Below the pieces are notes generated by a model that had not been told where the DNA came from, did not search any database, and saw only the letters and a list, made by a program, of their open reading frames with translations. The translations under genes and the position numbers were made by a program. Of a stretch of DNA of 64,000 nt, positions 11,312-23,600 are shown one piece after another. The DNA is taken from contig MSJH02000650.1 of assembly GCA_001931875.2 (NCBI GenBank), forward strand, positions 269,437 to 333,436, read 5' to 3'. Every line of letters starts with the position of its first letter. The first letter of the stretch is position 1. The stretch is from Byssochlamys sp. IMV 00236. Its lineage: Eukaryota; Ascomycota; Eurotiomycetes; Eurotiales; Thermoascaceae.

Positions 11312-12723
11312 GTTCGCAGGTTATCTCAAGATGCAATTTCAAGATAGTTCTCGTAGTTCGTGTGATAGAATGAAAGATCTAAAGATGCTATGCTCGACGG
11401 GGAGGACGAAAGGTCAATATATATCCGCTTTCCCTAGACTACATCAATCAGCATAGTACTATATGACGTTAACTGGAACTATTCTATATTCTTCGAATGT
11501 AGTATATACGTCATTCCATGTTATCATGATGTCGGTAGTAAGAGCGTATCAAGAAGCGAGCAACGAGGGGGGTTAAACAGGCCATGTCCTAGCCCCATGT
11601 GAAGAATCACCAGCATCTATATTCTAAGTAGCCGAACCATGGTAAGTAAACCATGTGGGAGACGCGAAGTTCTGGTAAGGTTGACGTCTTCCCGCCCCAA
11701 AAGGAAAACGGTTATGTTTCTTCCATTATCAAGTATCCTCGATTGGGAGGGATAGAAATACCCATCCGCATTCTCGTTTGTTATGGCTTTCTGGTTTCCC
11801 CTATGGTGTTTCAAGGACGGACTCCCCGACCAATGAGCTGTATGCATGACTAGTATCGTTCTAGGTCGATATATGCGTGTTACATGTTCGTCAGCATGAC
11901 GAATTAATCTACTTCTTCCCATGTATCGTATACATAATAGATATACAGTATTCTGTACTCAGGTAGAAAAGATTTTCTATTTCTCATAGGTCCCTAACAG
12001 TAATTAGCTACCACCTCTACCCATGATCTGGTTGAAGGTCCTGCCGTTCACAATGTATCCAACTTGGCCCGTAGGCTTGTATTTCTTCCTGTAGATCCGC
12101 ATTTTAGCTTTTCAGCTATCATTGGACCACCTTTATCTCGATTGAATTAGTGAAAATCTGCTGAACGATGCTATTTTGTTGTACAAGTGTCTCCTTTAGA
12201 TTCTATATCGCCCGCAAGATTTCCCCTGACTTTGGACTCACAGTCTTGCCCTGGTGGGTCCAGAGCGATAAGTATGTTGGGGATGTTTTATCTAGACAAC
12301 TTTGTGAGATTAGCTTTATTTTGTAGTCTCCCATTTCTCCAGGAGTCTAGTGAAGCTGTTTAAAGGTATTATTATTATTGCTTCACCGATATAAACATGC
12401 ACAACATGATCACGTGCTCACCGCCACTTACCTGCTCGGTGGCAGTGCAGAGTCAAGTTTCATCTGGCGCTCGAGATTCCACTCATCGGCGTCCTAGCGC
12501 CTAAACAATCAAGTGGTGATACCCAAGCAAAAGATTGTATGTATGTACATATTTATTTAGTATTTGTTTTCTCCGGCCGTTGATTGCACCTTAAGTTGCG
12601 GAGCGCGGACCCTACACGGAAGCAGAAGCGGATATCATCGGCTGTCAACGGCTATCAATCTGCCATCCGTGATATTATCAACTTTGTGATACTTATCCGC
12701 TTCTCAGATGCAGATTACTGATT
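11312..12723. other. Intergenic stretch upstream of two divergent genes
   Basis: It contains the promoters of the TUDOR-like gene (left, minus) and the Zn2Cys6 regulator (right, plus). A 31-codon minus frame near 12020-12115 (…KYKPTGQVGYIVNGRTF…) looks mildly protein-like but could not be joined to other exons. Nothing else was recognised. Confidence 0.45.
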
Positions 12724-15319
12724 ATGGAAGCCGCTACTCCTACTAAGACCAGGCAGCGAGCATACAAGGCGTGCGTCCCATGTCGCCAACGGAAAGCAAA
12801 ATGCGACCTGGGTAGCGGAGCCGACGGCAAACCGCCTGGGCCGCCTTGTGCAAAGTGCCGCAGAGAGCAGAGGCAATGCGTATTCCCTAAGAAGAGAGCC
12901 TGGGAGAGACGGAGTACATGTCTGTTTCAATAAACCCTTACATTTCGCGATAGTTTCGCTAACAACTTTATAGCTCAAACGGGCCAGCGGCTTCCCGCAC
13001 ATGAAGGCACCCTGAGGAGTCCGGGTTTGGGGAGGAACAGTATTGCAGCATCGGAATTCTCATCACCATCCGCTAATCCTCGACTTAATAGCCGCAACGA
13101 TACTGAGGAGCAGTGGTCCCCCGACGAAGCTGGAAGCGGCCGTGCGCAACCGGCACATCATCACGACAATTACCAAGCAGAGAGCCGATCAGTCTCGATG
13201 ACTTTGGACAGCTCGATGGTGCGTACCGTTGTTTCCAGTGGTAATGATGCGCTCAACATTCTCTTCGAGGCAGCTACTGCTCATGAAAATGGGACAAACT
13301 CTGCCGGCGATGTTGACAATGTTCCTCGCCGGGAACAGAATGGGCGTACGACTTCCCATGAAGGGACTCCACCTCGTCGCTCGATGGCCATGACTAATGA
13401 ACCAGAGAGACTTTCAAATGCAGGGAAGGAGGTCCTTCGAATTTGGGAGGCATGTCGGTTTGTAAGAATGGGCTGGTTCACTGCTAGAGAAGCTGTTACA
13501 TATATTGACTTGTTAGCTGGGCACCCATATCGTATACCGTACGCCCTATACTAATTTCTTATAGATTCTTCAAGAATATGTCGCCATTATCCCCTATCCT
13601 GTGTGGTTTCTACAGTGATCACAGAAATCATCAGCTGCTTCTGAAAGATGAGCCCATTCTCTGTTGCACTATATTGATGATATCCTCACGATATCATGTT
13701 CTACCAGGCGGCGGCGGGGCTTCAAGGAGTTTCTTCATCCATCACCGTCTATGGCAGCATTGCGAACAGCTGATTATGAGGTTAATTTTGGGGCAGGAAA
13801 AATCATCGAAACGGAATACGCGGACTGTTGGCACTATAGAGGCGCTTCTGCTGATGTCAGAGTGGCATCCTCGCTCTCTCCATTTCCCACCCGACAGTGA
13901 TGGGTGGGATTCTGACTTAGTCCTTACGCTTGAGGAGCCATCTTATAGCATGTCAAGAGATCCTATTTCATCCTCAAGCAGATGGATTGAAGACGTCATA
14001 GCGCCTGCGACAAGGTCTGACAGGATGTCTTGGATGTTGCTTGGCTGTGCATTGTCACTTGCCTATGAACTTGGAATCTTCGAGTCAGACGCTGAAAAGT
14101 CGGCAAGCGCCACAAATAATGACGGTATGCCAGGCTCGTCTGGGCACTGTGGCTATCGACACAAACGCGTTCAGCGCCTGCTCTACATCTATATTAATCA
14201 GCATGCTTCTCGAATAGGTTGCAGATCTCTAATGCCTCAAAGCTTGAATCGTACTGTTATCAGCCGTCTCTGGATGCGGGCACCTGATGAGTCGGCTGAT
14301 GAATGGTCGGCATTCATGGTATCATGGATGGATCTAACAAAACTTATGGGGTCCATCAACGACATGTTCTTCCCGTCTACGTCGTTAGCCACTACTCAGC
14401 TACAAAGTGGACGGTATATAGGTCTGTTAGATCACTTTCGTCAGTTACTGCAACGGTGGCGTGAAACCCATCTTAGTCCAAGAGGTATGGTGCCTTTCAT
14501 TATCACACCCTAACTTTTGGAGTCCATGGAGAGTATGACCAAGGACGATCGCTAATACCCACCTCCACAGATCTAGGAAAACGTTCTTTTGATTTACTAT
14601 TCATCGAATACCATTTCGTCCGGGTGTATATGAACTCTATTGGAATGCAGGCGGTGGTGGAACGTCTTCTGGTAGACGGATATGGGTCGACTGGTCATCT
14701 CATGGCTAATATTCGCGCGATGAGCATAGACCCGGTTGACTACGAATTCATCCAGGAAGTAATCGACGGATGCTGCTCCATACTTCAGAAAGTAACAGAA
14801 CTTGCGAAGGACAAGGCTCTCCAGTTCGCCCCCGTTAGGATATTTCTTCGTGTAACAAGCTCGTCTATTTTTCTGCTTAAAGCTCTCAGCTTAGGAGTAC
14901 GCAACGCGAAACTCCAAGAATCTCTCAATATCCTTGACGAAAGCATCCGGGCGCTGAGACTGAATACACTGGACGATATACACTTGGCAGCGCGTTATGC
15001 AACACTTCTTGAGGTGCATGTTTCGCGGCTGCGACGTCATTTCGCCGCATCATCTAAGACGACTGGGACAAGCTGCGATATTACGAGGCCATCATCTTCG
15101 CTGCCTCAAGAGCAGGCATTAAGTACAGAAGCATCCAATGACCCCATGGAAGAGGAGGCGTTCGATGCGGACTTTGTCCCCTTATTGACCGATATGCCGC
15201 CGGATGACTGGCTCTTCCTCCCTTTCGATCCCTCTATGGCACCATTTGGTACGGCAGGCGGTCAGTCTTTAGGAATGGAAGACGGTTCGCTCGACTTCAT
15301 TTGGAATCTACCACATTGA
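12724..15319 (+). CDS. Zn2Cys6 transcription factor with fungal middle homology region
   Basis: Four exons: 12724-12919, 12974-13511, 13565-14484, 14571-15319 (2,403 nt, 800 aa). The binuclear zinc cluster is at residues 17-52: CVPCRQRKAKC, then a long 14-residue loop ending PPC, then AKCRREQRQC. It is followed by basic KKRAWERR. The long PP-containing loop resembles the Aro80-like subgroup, but that is only a resemblance. The central region (FFKNMSPLSPIL, CCTILMISSRYH, FFIHHRLWQHCEQ) is the typical fungal middle homology domain. An acidic C-terminus (MPPDDWLFLPFDPS) could be an activation domain. Exon 2/3 is joined by a 53-nt intron with an actaat branch site, giving YIDL-FFKN. A nuclear regulator; targets unknown. 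It stands alone between the TUDOR-like gene and a decayed dehydrogenase. Confidence 0.9.
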
Positions 15320-15689
15320 ATAATATCTCTTTCTTTCTTTCCTTCTTCTTCTTCTTCTTCTTCTTCTTCTTCTTCTTCTTCTTCTGCTTCTGCTCTTTTT
15401 TCTTTTTTTTCTTTTTTTCTTTTTGCGCGTTCAAGTAAACTACTATCTAATGTTGGGAGAACTATTGGGGTTGATGATCCGCGATGACCGCAGACAGGGC
15501 AGAATTTCCTCATTTCATCATTACAACTTCGTTTTGGATTATCTGGTATGACACAGGACGTGGATGGGGACGGTACGAAGTATCCAGCGGCTACACAACT
15601 TGGAGTGATGGATATGGGATGGGTGCTTGTTTTTTTCTTCTCGTTCTTCTATAGATTTTGAAGCACTGGAAATTCAGTCAGCATTGGCT
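15320..15689. other. 3' region of the Zn2Cys6 gene
   Basis: Pyrimidine-rich sequence, including a TTC microsatellite directly after the stop codon. No gene was recognised. Confidence 0.5.
15343..15385 (+). repeat. (TTC)n microsatellite
   Basis: About 14 near-perfect TTC units followed by T-rich imperfect sequence, starting 24 bp after the regulator's stop codon and so probably in its 3' UTR. Confidence 0.95.
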
Positions 15690-16208
15690 ACTGCTAGCCA
15701 ACTTGTTCTCCGCGAAGCCGTCGATGTCCTCCATTCAACCTTTAACCAGGATTAGCCTGACAAGTCCTCGTGGGGTGAACTCGAAAGCTTCATCCACGTC
15801 TCTCCTCCTACCCGTGATCGATTCTACTACGTTCAAATCCTTCGGAGCCATGGTCATGGGCGGTCATCCGCATTAGACTGCCCAGAGGTCAGCACGAGTA
15901 GGGTAGTTCCTCCTGTACGACCCAAGTTGCAGCAGTCACAATGCAATGATTCTATGTGCACCATACGTTGTTATATCCATGATTTTCTCCATGATATCTT
16001 TCTGTGTGGTAAGATCAAGGTAGTGTTCCGCACCAAGTTTCATGCAGAGCTCTTTTTTGTCTTTACCACCACCAACACCGACGATGCGCATACCCATTGC
16101 CTTGTATTGGATCCCCTTATGACCGAGACAGCCACCGGCACCTTCGACCACTACCCATTGACCTGGCCGGACACCAGATGTCTTCAGAGCCGTATACGCC
16201 GTAGTGAC
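15690..16208 (-). pseudogene. Zinc-type alcohol dehydrogenase, decayed fragment
   Basis: Reading down the minus strand from 16208, the frame gives VTTAYTALKTSGVRPGQWVVV, then the nucleotide-binding glycine loop region EGAGGCLGHKGIQYKAMGMRIVG and KKELCMKLGAEHYLDL, then AHRIIAL. After frame loss it resumes with APKDLNVVESITG and DEAFEFTPRGLV. An in-frame TGA lies in the last part (before MEDIDGFAE). These are the coenzyme-binding-domain blocks of fungal ADH-like medium-chain dehydrogenases. The N-terminal catalytic zinc domain is not recognisable upstream, so the copy is truncated as well as frameshifted. It is almost certainly non-functional. Confidence 0.85.
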
Positions 16209-17349
16209 AATTCATCCTATATTGTGAACTCCACGATACAGTAATACGTTGCGCAGAGAATTTACGTTGTTGTGTGTAGCAGACATTCTCCAATTTGAGA
16301 TTTGATTAATGCCTCGATATCAAAGCAAGCATTTGCCCTATTCTTAGTCATTCTCAAATACATTCCAACATTCGCATACGTATTTGAATAGCACATGCAT
16401 CCTTCAGCTGCTGATAGACTGTGTTCATGGCCGTTAACGTTGGAACTTTGTTAGTTACGACGGCGCTGACACTCTAGAATTGGCCCCCACTAAGTAGAAG
16501 AAGCAACGGCTAAGTAGCTAGATATTATTCGACCCCGTAAGTATGGTTTCTCGCGCTCATTCGGTCAGGCAGCGATTGCTAACCATGTGGCTGATACAAA
16601 TCCATGTGCCGAATTGCTGCTGCCTGGCAGCTCCCGCTGGCGTGTTCTGGTGGATCTTATCCAAAAAAAAAAAAAAAAAAAAAAAGGTATCGGTAAATAA
16701 GGCCTGGTTTTGTCGATATTCCATCATTTCCCCACGCAGATCTTTCAATAAGAATGATGCTCAGCCACGTCTCTCGCACACCAAACCGAATCCGGTATGC
16801 AGTGCGAAACGGCCGCCTAGGAGTTTTCTCAACGATATTTCTCGACAACGAATGAGACGTCCTAGAAGAAGGTAGTTAGAGCCTGTCTTGGCATTCGACA
16901 GGTCAAGCTTTTCACAGTCGATCTAGAGGCTGAGCGCTGAGGTTAATCATTTGCCTTTAGCCAAACCACACTAGAGTGCGAGCTGGTTGTTTAGGACACG
17001 AGAGCCACGGGAAACGATACACTAGAAGAGGTGTTAGGGCTGGATAAGGCGACCCATGGCTTGATGTAGCTCGTATAATAATGTGCACTGCCCTTTTTCT
17101 GGCTGGATATTGTTGTTGCTGTAGGTAAAATCGCAACGATTGCCGAAATAGGAAACCATGCAGCTGGAGGCATAGTTACTCGTAGACACTTATATAACAC
17201 CCCCCGCGATCTCATGAGATCTGATGCTCGTAAACAGTAGTTAAATATTCAGCTACAGGTCAATTGTCGAGACCTCTCATTTTTGACCACTTTATCCTAC
17301 CCCTCATTCATCGCCCTCTGCTAATCTTGCTGGATCTTTGTTATCTTCA
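16209..17349. other. Intergenic stretch with a poly(A) tract
   Basis: No gene was recognised. It contains a 23-nt A run at 16663-16685. The right end is the promoter of the membrane protein gene. Confidence 0.5.
16663..16685 (+). repeat. Poly(A) homopolymer, 23 nt
   Basis: An uninterrupted A run preceded by TATCC and followed by GGTATC. No retroposon body or target-site duplication was recognised around it, so it is recorded only as a simple repeat. Confidence 0.95.
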
Positions 17350-18398
17350 ATGGCTATCGGTTACCGCCATGGGATCTCCATCCTGGAACTCATCTTTTAC
17401 ACACCCGCCATTTTTGTTGCGCTATTGCTGGCATTCCGACATGGTTTCAGGAAGAGTTCCGGGTGGTACTATTTCATCATGTTCAGTCTTGCCCGCATCG
17501 TGGGTTCGTGCTGTTCTCTAGCCACAATCACCTATCCAACATCAGTCGGCCTGTATATTGCATATGCAGTGTGCTCGTCAGTGGGTGTAGGACCGCTACT
17601 TCATGCTAACACGGGTCTTCTTTCGAGAATGTTAGTGTTTGCACCAAAGATATCCATCCAACTTTAGCCCTATGAAACTACAAAAGCTAACGATGCTCCC
17701 CTTGAACCAGCAATGATTCGATCGACCGAAAAACGAACCGACCGCTCAGCCCGCTCATCTTTCGAGGACTCTTCTTACTTACGCTGGCTGCCCTGATCGT
17801 AGAAATTGTCGGTCAAACAACCGGCGATTCTTCTACCGCGACTCTTACGCATCCCAAAGTCGAAACGAAGATCGGTATCATCCTCTTCGTCGTCATTTGG
17901 GTAGCTATTTGCTTTATCCTGCTTGCCCTCCGTGGCAGATACAACGATATTGAGGATGGAGAGCATCGCCTTCTCGCCGCGGTGGGAATGTCATTGCCCT
18001 TCATTCTCGTGCGGCTGATTTACTCGGTCCTTTCTGTCTTCGTGCACAACTCAGACTTCAACATGGTCACCGGTAACGTGACAATAATGCTCATCATGGC
18101 TGTTCTGGAGGAATTTGCTGTCGTCGTTATCTGTCTTGGTATCGGGTTGACATTGCAGGTTCGACAGTCGGTTGCTGATCCGGAACAACCACAGACTGGA
18201 TACCCAGCAGATCAGGGTTACCGGAACCAGGGGCCGAGTTCTTCAGAGCCAAAATACCACCCAACTCCAGCAGATCCATACGAAGCGGAGATGAGTTATC
18301 TTCCTAAGCAACCGAGGAGACACAGAAGAAGAGGAGGTCCGATCACACAGCTGGTCAGACTAGCTGCAGATGAGATCCAAGACAGGAGATACGGCTAG
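17350..18398 (+). CDS. Seven-helix integral membrane protein (DUF7702-like)
   Basis: Two exons: 17350-17630 and 17711-18398 (322 aa), with an 80-nt intron that restores GLLSRINDSIDR. About seven hydrophobic segments are visible: ILELIFYTPAIFVALLLAF, WYYFIMFSLARIVGSC, VGLYIAYAVCSSVGVGPLL, IFRGLFLLTLAALIVEIVG, IGIILFVVIWVAICFILLAL, the MSLPFILVRLIYSVLSVF helix, and a last helix around VVVICLGIGLTL. A hydrophilic, basic, proline-rich tail of about 70 residues follows (RRHRRRGG). The H-G-F-R-K/R-S-S-G-W element after the first helix is typical of a large fungal family of unknown function; the DUF7702 name is from memory. ATG at 17350 is preferred over the upstream TTG. No catalytic residues are recognised. 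Confidence 0.85.
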
Positions 18399-18683
18399 GT
18401 CTATGATATTTTGAACCATTGTTGATTTAGTTTGTTTTGTTATACCCGTGTTTTCTACACAGAGGAATGTTTTTGCATTTGTGCCTAGCAATTGTTGATT
18501 TTGAATAGATGGGAACAAAGCTTTTTGTCTTTCCCCTTTCTTACTAGACATTTATGCACAATAATAATTGTTACCAACCACACCACGATCTGACCGGAGA
18601 CTGATAGCAAGCCCTAAAAACCAGTAAACCCATTAATAGACTCACCCTGATGGGTCTTTTGTCGTCTTCCGTTTCGTTGAGGC

Positions 18684-19964
18684 CTAAGTCTGCTTGTCCC
18701 CTGGGACAAAATCCGGCGCCGTGGCACGCAGCTCGGCGGACTGGGCGCTTTCCGCTGCAGCAGCCTGGTTCCGGTTCCTGTTCTCGTTGGTCTTGATGTT
18801 ATCAGTCATATAGTTTTAACCAATTCGAGTTTAGATTCTTACTTACCCGCTCGCGAGGGAAGAACCGACTTCCTCTGTTTCTACGAGGGCTGTACTGATT
18901 CATATTGCCAAAGCCGGGTGGTGGAAGAACGAGGCTATGGCGCGCAGTACCACCAAGACCAGAATAATGGTTGTAGTGATTCATGTTCGCAGTCCCGGAT
19001 ATCTGAGGAACAATGTGACGGCGTGCTATACCACCCTGTCCAGAATAAGGACTGAGGTAGTGCGAGTAAGTAGGTTCAGTCATGTTCGCAACAACCCCGG
19101 ATGACTGAGAAATGTAGTTACGGCGCACAGTACCACCCAGACCCGAGTAAGGACTGAGGTATGGAGGGTAAACGGGATGGTACGTCGTCGGATAAGCAGC
19201 AGGGTACAAAGGCCCCCAGTGAAGTTGTTCGTACTGCCTATGGAAAGGGACAGAGGCAAACTCGGTAGAGTTTGTAATCCTTGGCTCTGCGCTTTGTTTA
19301 TTCTCAGCGGTGGCAGCCCCAGGAACAGTCGGGGCAGTCTCAGATCTGCGATTCTCCTTCTTCTTCAATTTGTCGTGTTGGTTGTTGAATCTGTTCTTCC
19401 GCTTGGGGCGCTGCTTCTTCTTGGATTTTGATTGGGCGTTGTCCTCAGCGGTAAGAGGAGTAGCAGGCGGTTTGGAGATCCCAGTTGGAGCTGGAGCGTC
19501 TTCGGTCTTTGTGTCGATCATAGCAGCAGTAGCTTCTTCACCCTCGTCGGCATGTTTATCGGTAGTATCGACTTTGTTCTTGTCATGTTTCTCAACCATT
19601 TCAGAGATGTCTGCCTCAAGGACATGTTCGACTTCAGTCTCTTTCTCTTTTTCCTCGTTTCCCTTCTTCATGAGAGGTGTCTCGCAAGTGGGCAGCGCAG
19701 GAAAATGCTCGACAGATTCCATCACAGCTACTGACTGCAGCGAAGGAGAGGCAATGACCGGAGGAGATGCAGCAGGAACCCCAGTCTCAATATCGGTCTC
19801 GGCTTTACGTATTCCTTCTGCGAGAATTCTCCAACGCTCACGAGTAGCAGCTAGCTGTATATCTCGTCAGAGCTTGTGTATATCATGTGGTGAAGGGCCG
19901 AGGACTCAGGGGGATGGGAGAGGGAGGGGGTTTAACGAACTCTGGCTCTCTGCCCTTTCCCCAT
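18684..19964 (-). CDS. Low-complexity protein with C-terminal PAM2 motif
   Basis: Three exons on minus: 19941-19964, 18847-19854 and 18684-18791 (379 aa). The start MGKGQRAR joins LAATRERWRILAEGIRKAE; an alternative donor/acceptor pair there (…RV|P…) is also in frame. The N-terminal third is acidic and charged (KEKETEVEH, EEATAA), followed by a Lys/Arg block (SKSKKKQRPKRKNRF). A Tyr/Gly-rich region holds three imperfect repeats built on YSGLGGTARR (SPYSGLGGTVRR, SPYSGQGGIARR, HYSGLGGTARH). A perfect GTAAGT donor at the end of the RGSRFFPRER block leads to a short last exon ending LRATAPDFVPGDKQT. The L365-x3-A369-x2-F372-x-P374 spacing is exactly that of a PAM2 motif, which binds the MLLE domain of poly(A)-binding protein. 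The acceptor of that exon is an AAG, less common than CAG or TAG. Probably a cytoplasmic RNA-related protein, but the family was not recognised. Confidence 0.78.
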
Positions 19965-20684
19965 CTTCGTGGTCTTGAAAAAAGGTAGAGTATGTAAGAG
20001 TAGTGGAAAGGAATTATTGAATCAGGCCGGGCAATCAGGAAGAGCCGATGCTTGACTGTTGATATGAAGATGTAGGTAGAGAGGAGAACCTGGGATTGTT
20101 CATGAAAAGAACAGTGGAGGTGCAAGGAGTGAAAAGAATCATAACAGATATTTCCCTGGGTGCTATCACTTGTCCAGGTCTGTTATGAAATGAGAAAAGC
20201 CCACCCATATTTGGTTGCGTTGAAAGGCGCCGAGATGCTTTGCTTCACAACAATCGTCACGGCGATGGAAAGACTTGTGTGTAGTGAACCATTTTTAGGT
20301 AGCCCCCTCCAGACTCCAAGGATGGTATCATCACAAAGGATTATTTGCAGTGTAGATAGAGTCTGTGAGCTGAACATTTTAGAGTTTTGTAAGAGGTCAT
20401 ATATCATAAAGATTGTTCCTTTAAGGGAAGAGCTTACTAAGAGTGTTGGAAGAACATATATACTCAGACAAATTTTTATTGTTTTCTATTTAACATTTTT
20501 TTTTTCTTTTTTCCTTTTTGGTTTTCCTCATTGAGGAAAGGAAAAGACACTTATTCGTACAGGGGTATTATTTCACCAAAGAAAACACCAAAGAAAACAC
20601 GAAGAACCCGCAGAAAACACCAGGACCCAGAGAAGAAACGGGAGACGGCCACGAATCCCACACCGAACCAAGTCCCTGGGGAAC
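19965..20684. other. Intergenic region between two minus-strand genes
   Basis: It contains the promoter of the PAM2-motif gene and the 3' region of the 1,024-aa gene. Near 20578-20608 the phrase caaagaaaacacc/acg repeats two to three times. No gene was recognised. Confidence 0.5.
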
Positions 20685-23600
20685 TTAGTTCGGCGTGAGC
20701 TTTATGAAATCTCGCGGCGCCGAGATCTGCTTGCCCCTGGCTGGGTTTTTGGAGGGCCTGTTAAGGCCCCTCCAGCCATTTGCCTGTGAGGTTTTACCCT
20801 CCTTTGCCTTCGACTTCCCAAGGAAGCCGAGTACGCTTCTCAGAACGCCGAAGCGTCTGGAAGTAGCAGGCCGGGCTTGCACCGTCCCCCGTTCGCTGAA
20901 TTCGGGAACCGAATCAGCGGCCCTCATACGCGTAGGTCCACGTATGGCAGTAGCACCATTCCCACCCAGGTACTGAAGCGAGGAGGTGCGGAGAGGGAAC
21001 CTGGAGTCCCTCGAGGTCCGCACCTCCTCTGTTTCCACTGGGTGGGAATGGAGGGCTCTATCTCTGAAGTCCCTTCTCCCCGTTGCCACAAGCGTATTGA
21101 AGCTTGGCATTGCTGCCAGGCCTCTGCCTGCGGCGGCAGACGGTTCGCCAGAGTCAGGGCGTGAAATACCACGCTGGGTATTTCTGCCCTTTGCAGCAGT
21201 CATATGATATTCTGCTGGAACCGCTGGGACGGGGGGTGCATCTTCAGGTATGCACATCTTCGAACCAGAGCTAGACAAACTAGACAAACTGGTTCTACTC
21301 CCAAGTCGACGAAACAGATTCATCTCCTTGCCACTGAAATCCCGCTTCAGAGTCTGCGCCGAAGATCTCTTGGAGCGAGGAGTGCCAGTGGGGGACGATG
21401 TCTCATTGTCAGCGCGTGCTTTGCCCTTGGAACCCTTATGGGCATCGTCGTCTTGGACTAGGGAGGGACCAGTTTCTGTCCTATCGTTCTCCGTGCCTTG
21501 GACAGCGTTCTTCAGATTGATAATTGAAAAGCGACTACCTATAGAGGCACGTATTCCTTCCCCAAGGGAGCGCTGGGTCGGTCGCGGAGTACGGTTGTCT
21601 GGAGAGACGTCGTCCTGAGATCCCATAATGAGTTTGTCGGCAGATCTGGAGATATGCATGGTAGGGCCAAGATCTAGTCTGAGTCTGGAGGAAAGCTTTG
21701 CACGATACTCTCCGGTATAAACACTCTGTGGGCGCAAGAGAAGCTGTCCATTGCTCGTGTAGATGTCGTCGTCAGTGTCCACCAGAGGGGTTGCTGCTGA
21801 ATTTGCGTTTTGCGGTCGAAGAGACGGCGTCAATGCAGAATCCTCATACTGAGGGATAGGCGAATCCAGAGGATCGTCAATGTTAGGTGTGGGAGATGCA
21901 GCATCACCATACTTGGGGTTGGGAGAGCCCAGTAGATCGTCAGTGTTTGATTTGAGAGATGGACCGGCATTAACTGGGCCTATGTCTTCGAGAGGCACAT
22001 TATTCCTGGTGGTTGTGACGTCGATAGGAACATGTATCGAACTGCGGCTCTCAACAGAGGCATTCATTCTTTGTATGATACGTCTTTCGTACCGTATTGG
22101 AGAGTTCAGCAAGTCCGAGCCAGTTGCTATTGGGATTCCACTGGCTATTGGGATTCCGCTAGGTACAATTCTTTCGTCTGCTGGAATGGAAGTCTGGGCA
22201 GGCGCAGACAATATAGGAGCAGGAACTAAATGAGACTCTTCCCCGGTTGGAGACATCTGCCTTCTGTCTGCGTTTTCATTCCCTGGAAAGAAGCTGCGTC
22301 CAATAGTTTCCAAGTCAGGGAGAGGAGGAGAAGATGGTGATAACTGGCCAAGCTGCCTTTTCGTCCTAATAGGGTATGAGTCTGACATGGCTTTGTTGGC
22401 AGAAACGTATTGTGAACGTAAATAATCAGCCGATGAAGACGCTCTTCTGAGGTAAGCAGAGAGATTTGCAGAGTGGTGTGAGAACTGAACTGAAGGACTG
22501 AGACTCAGATGTGTTTTGCTCTTTGTCGCGGCGATATCAGAGTGAATGCTAAGGCGACTTTCCGTCTGGTTCCGTGACAAGGGCGTGTTACAGGACAATC
22601 GCACAGTTCCTGAGGTGCAGCTAGCTCTCAGAGAGTCTAGAGATCCTTCATACAGAAGTGCAGGGACGTTAGACAAGGACTTGATATGTTTCCGTGTAGC
22701 AGCTTCCGAGTCTTCTATGATAGGGTACTCAGAAAAGGGGTTGTCACTATCTGGACGCGTAGCGTTTGGTGCAGTATCTGTAGAGGTTGACGACAGATTT
22801 TCAAGAGTCAAAGTAGATGTAGATTTCTGTAGACGGTTGTCAAAAGTCCCAGGGTACTCAAGGGTAGAGGATTCCTGCTCGTAAAAATGAACCAGTGATG
22901 ATACCGTAGAGTGAGTCCTTGTGCTGGCGGGTGCCGGAGTCAGGAAATGATTGTTTCCTCCAGTCGAGAAGTGTTTGTCTCCTGCTTGGACTGGAGATCC
23001 AGCCTCTGGTAGGCTCGAAGCAAGCCACTCCTCCTTTATCTTTGACTTTCGAGGAAAAGTTCGGCGTGGAGGTGTCAACCTTGAAGCAAATGGAGTTCCT
23101 ATTGCGGCACGGATATCTTCAACAGGGTCAGCGTCTGGAGGGAGAGAAGGGAGAGGCTTTGACGGTAAGATGGGTTCCTGGGTCACCGGGTTTGCTGGAG
23201 GACTCTTCACATGTCGCACCCCCTTGTCTCTACGTTTCTGCCCGTATGTGTTAGTGCTCACTTAACATCAATCCAAATGAAAAATTCACATACAATCACC
23301 TCCGATACCTCATCATAAGCGAGTGATTGATACACATGAGACCCTTTACTGACTTCCCTGAACCTAAAGACTCGCTCACGGGGCTGATATGAGATATATT
23401 AGCCAAATCCCTAAATAACTGAAGCTCATGAAGCTTACCTTGGCCACTAAACTTGAATTCTTTCCCCATGTATGTTTAAACTTCTTGACATACTTCGAGT
23501 CCCTGAATTTAACCACGCGTTTGAAGACAGTGTTCCACATCTTACTACTCTTCGATAGTATTCCTTTTTTGTCCATATCCGGTGGCAGGGGGGCCGGTTT

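Noticed and set aside
16640..16700. Retroposon insertion marked by the 23-A tract
   Set aside because: No element body and no flanking target-site duplication was recognised.
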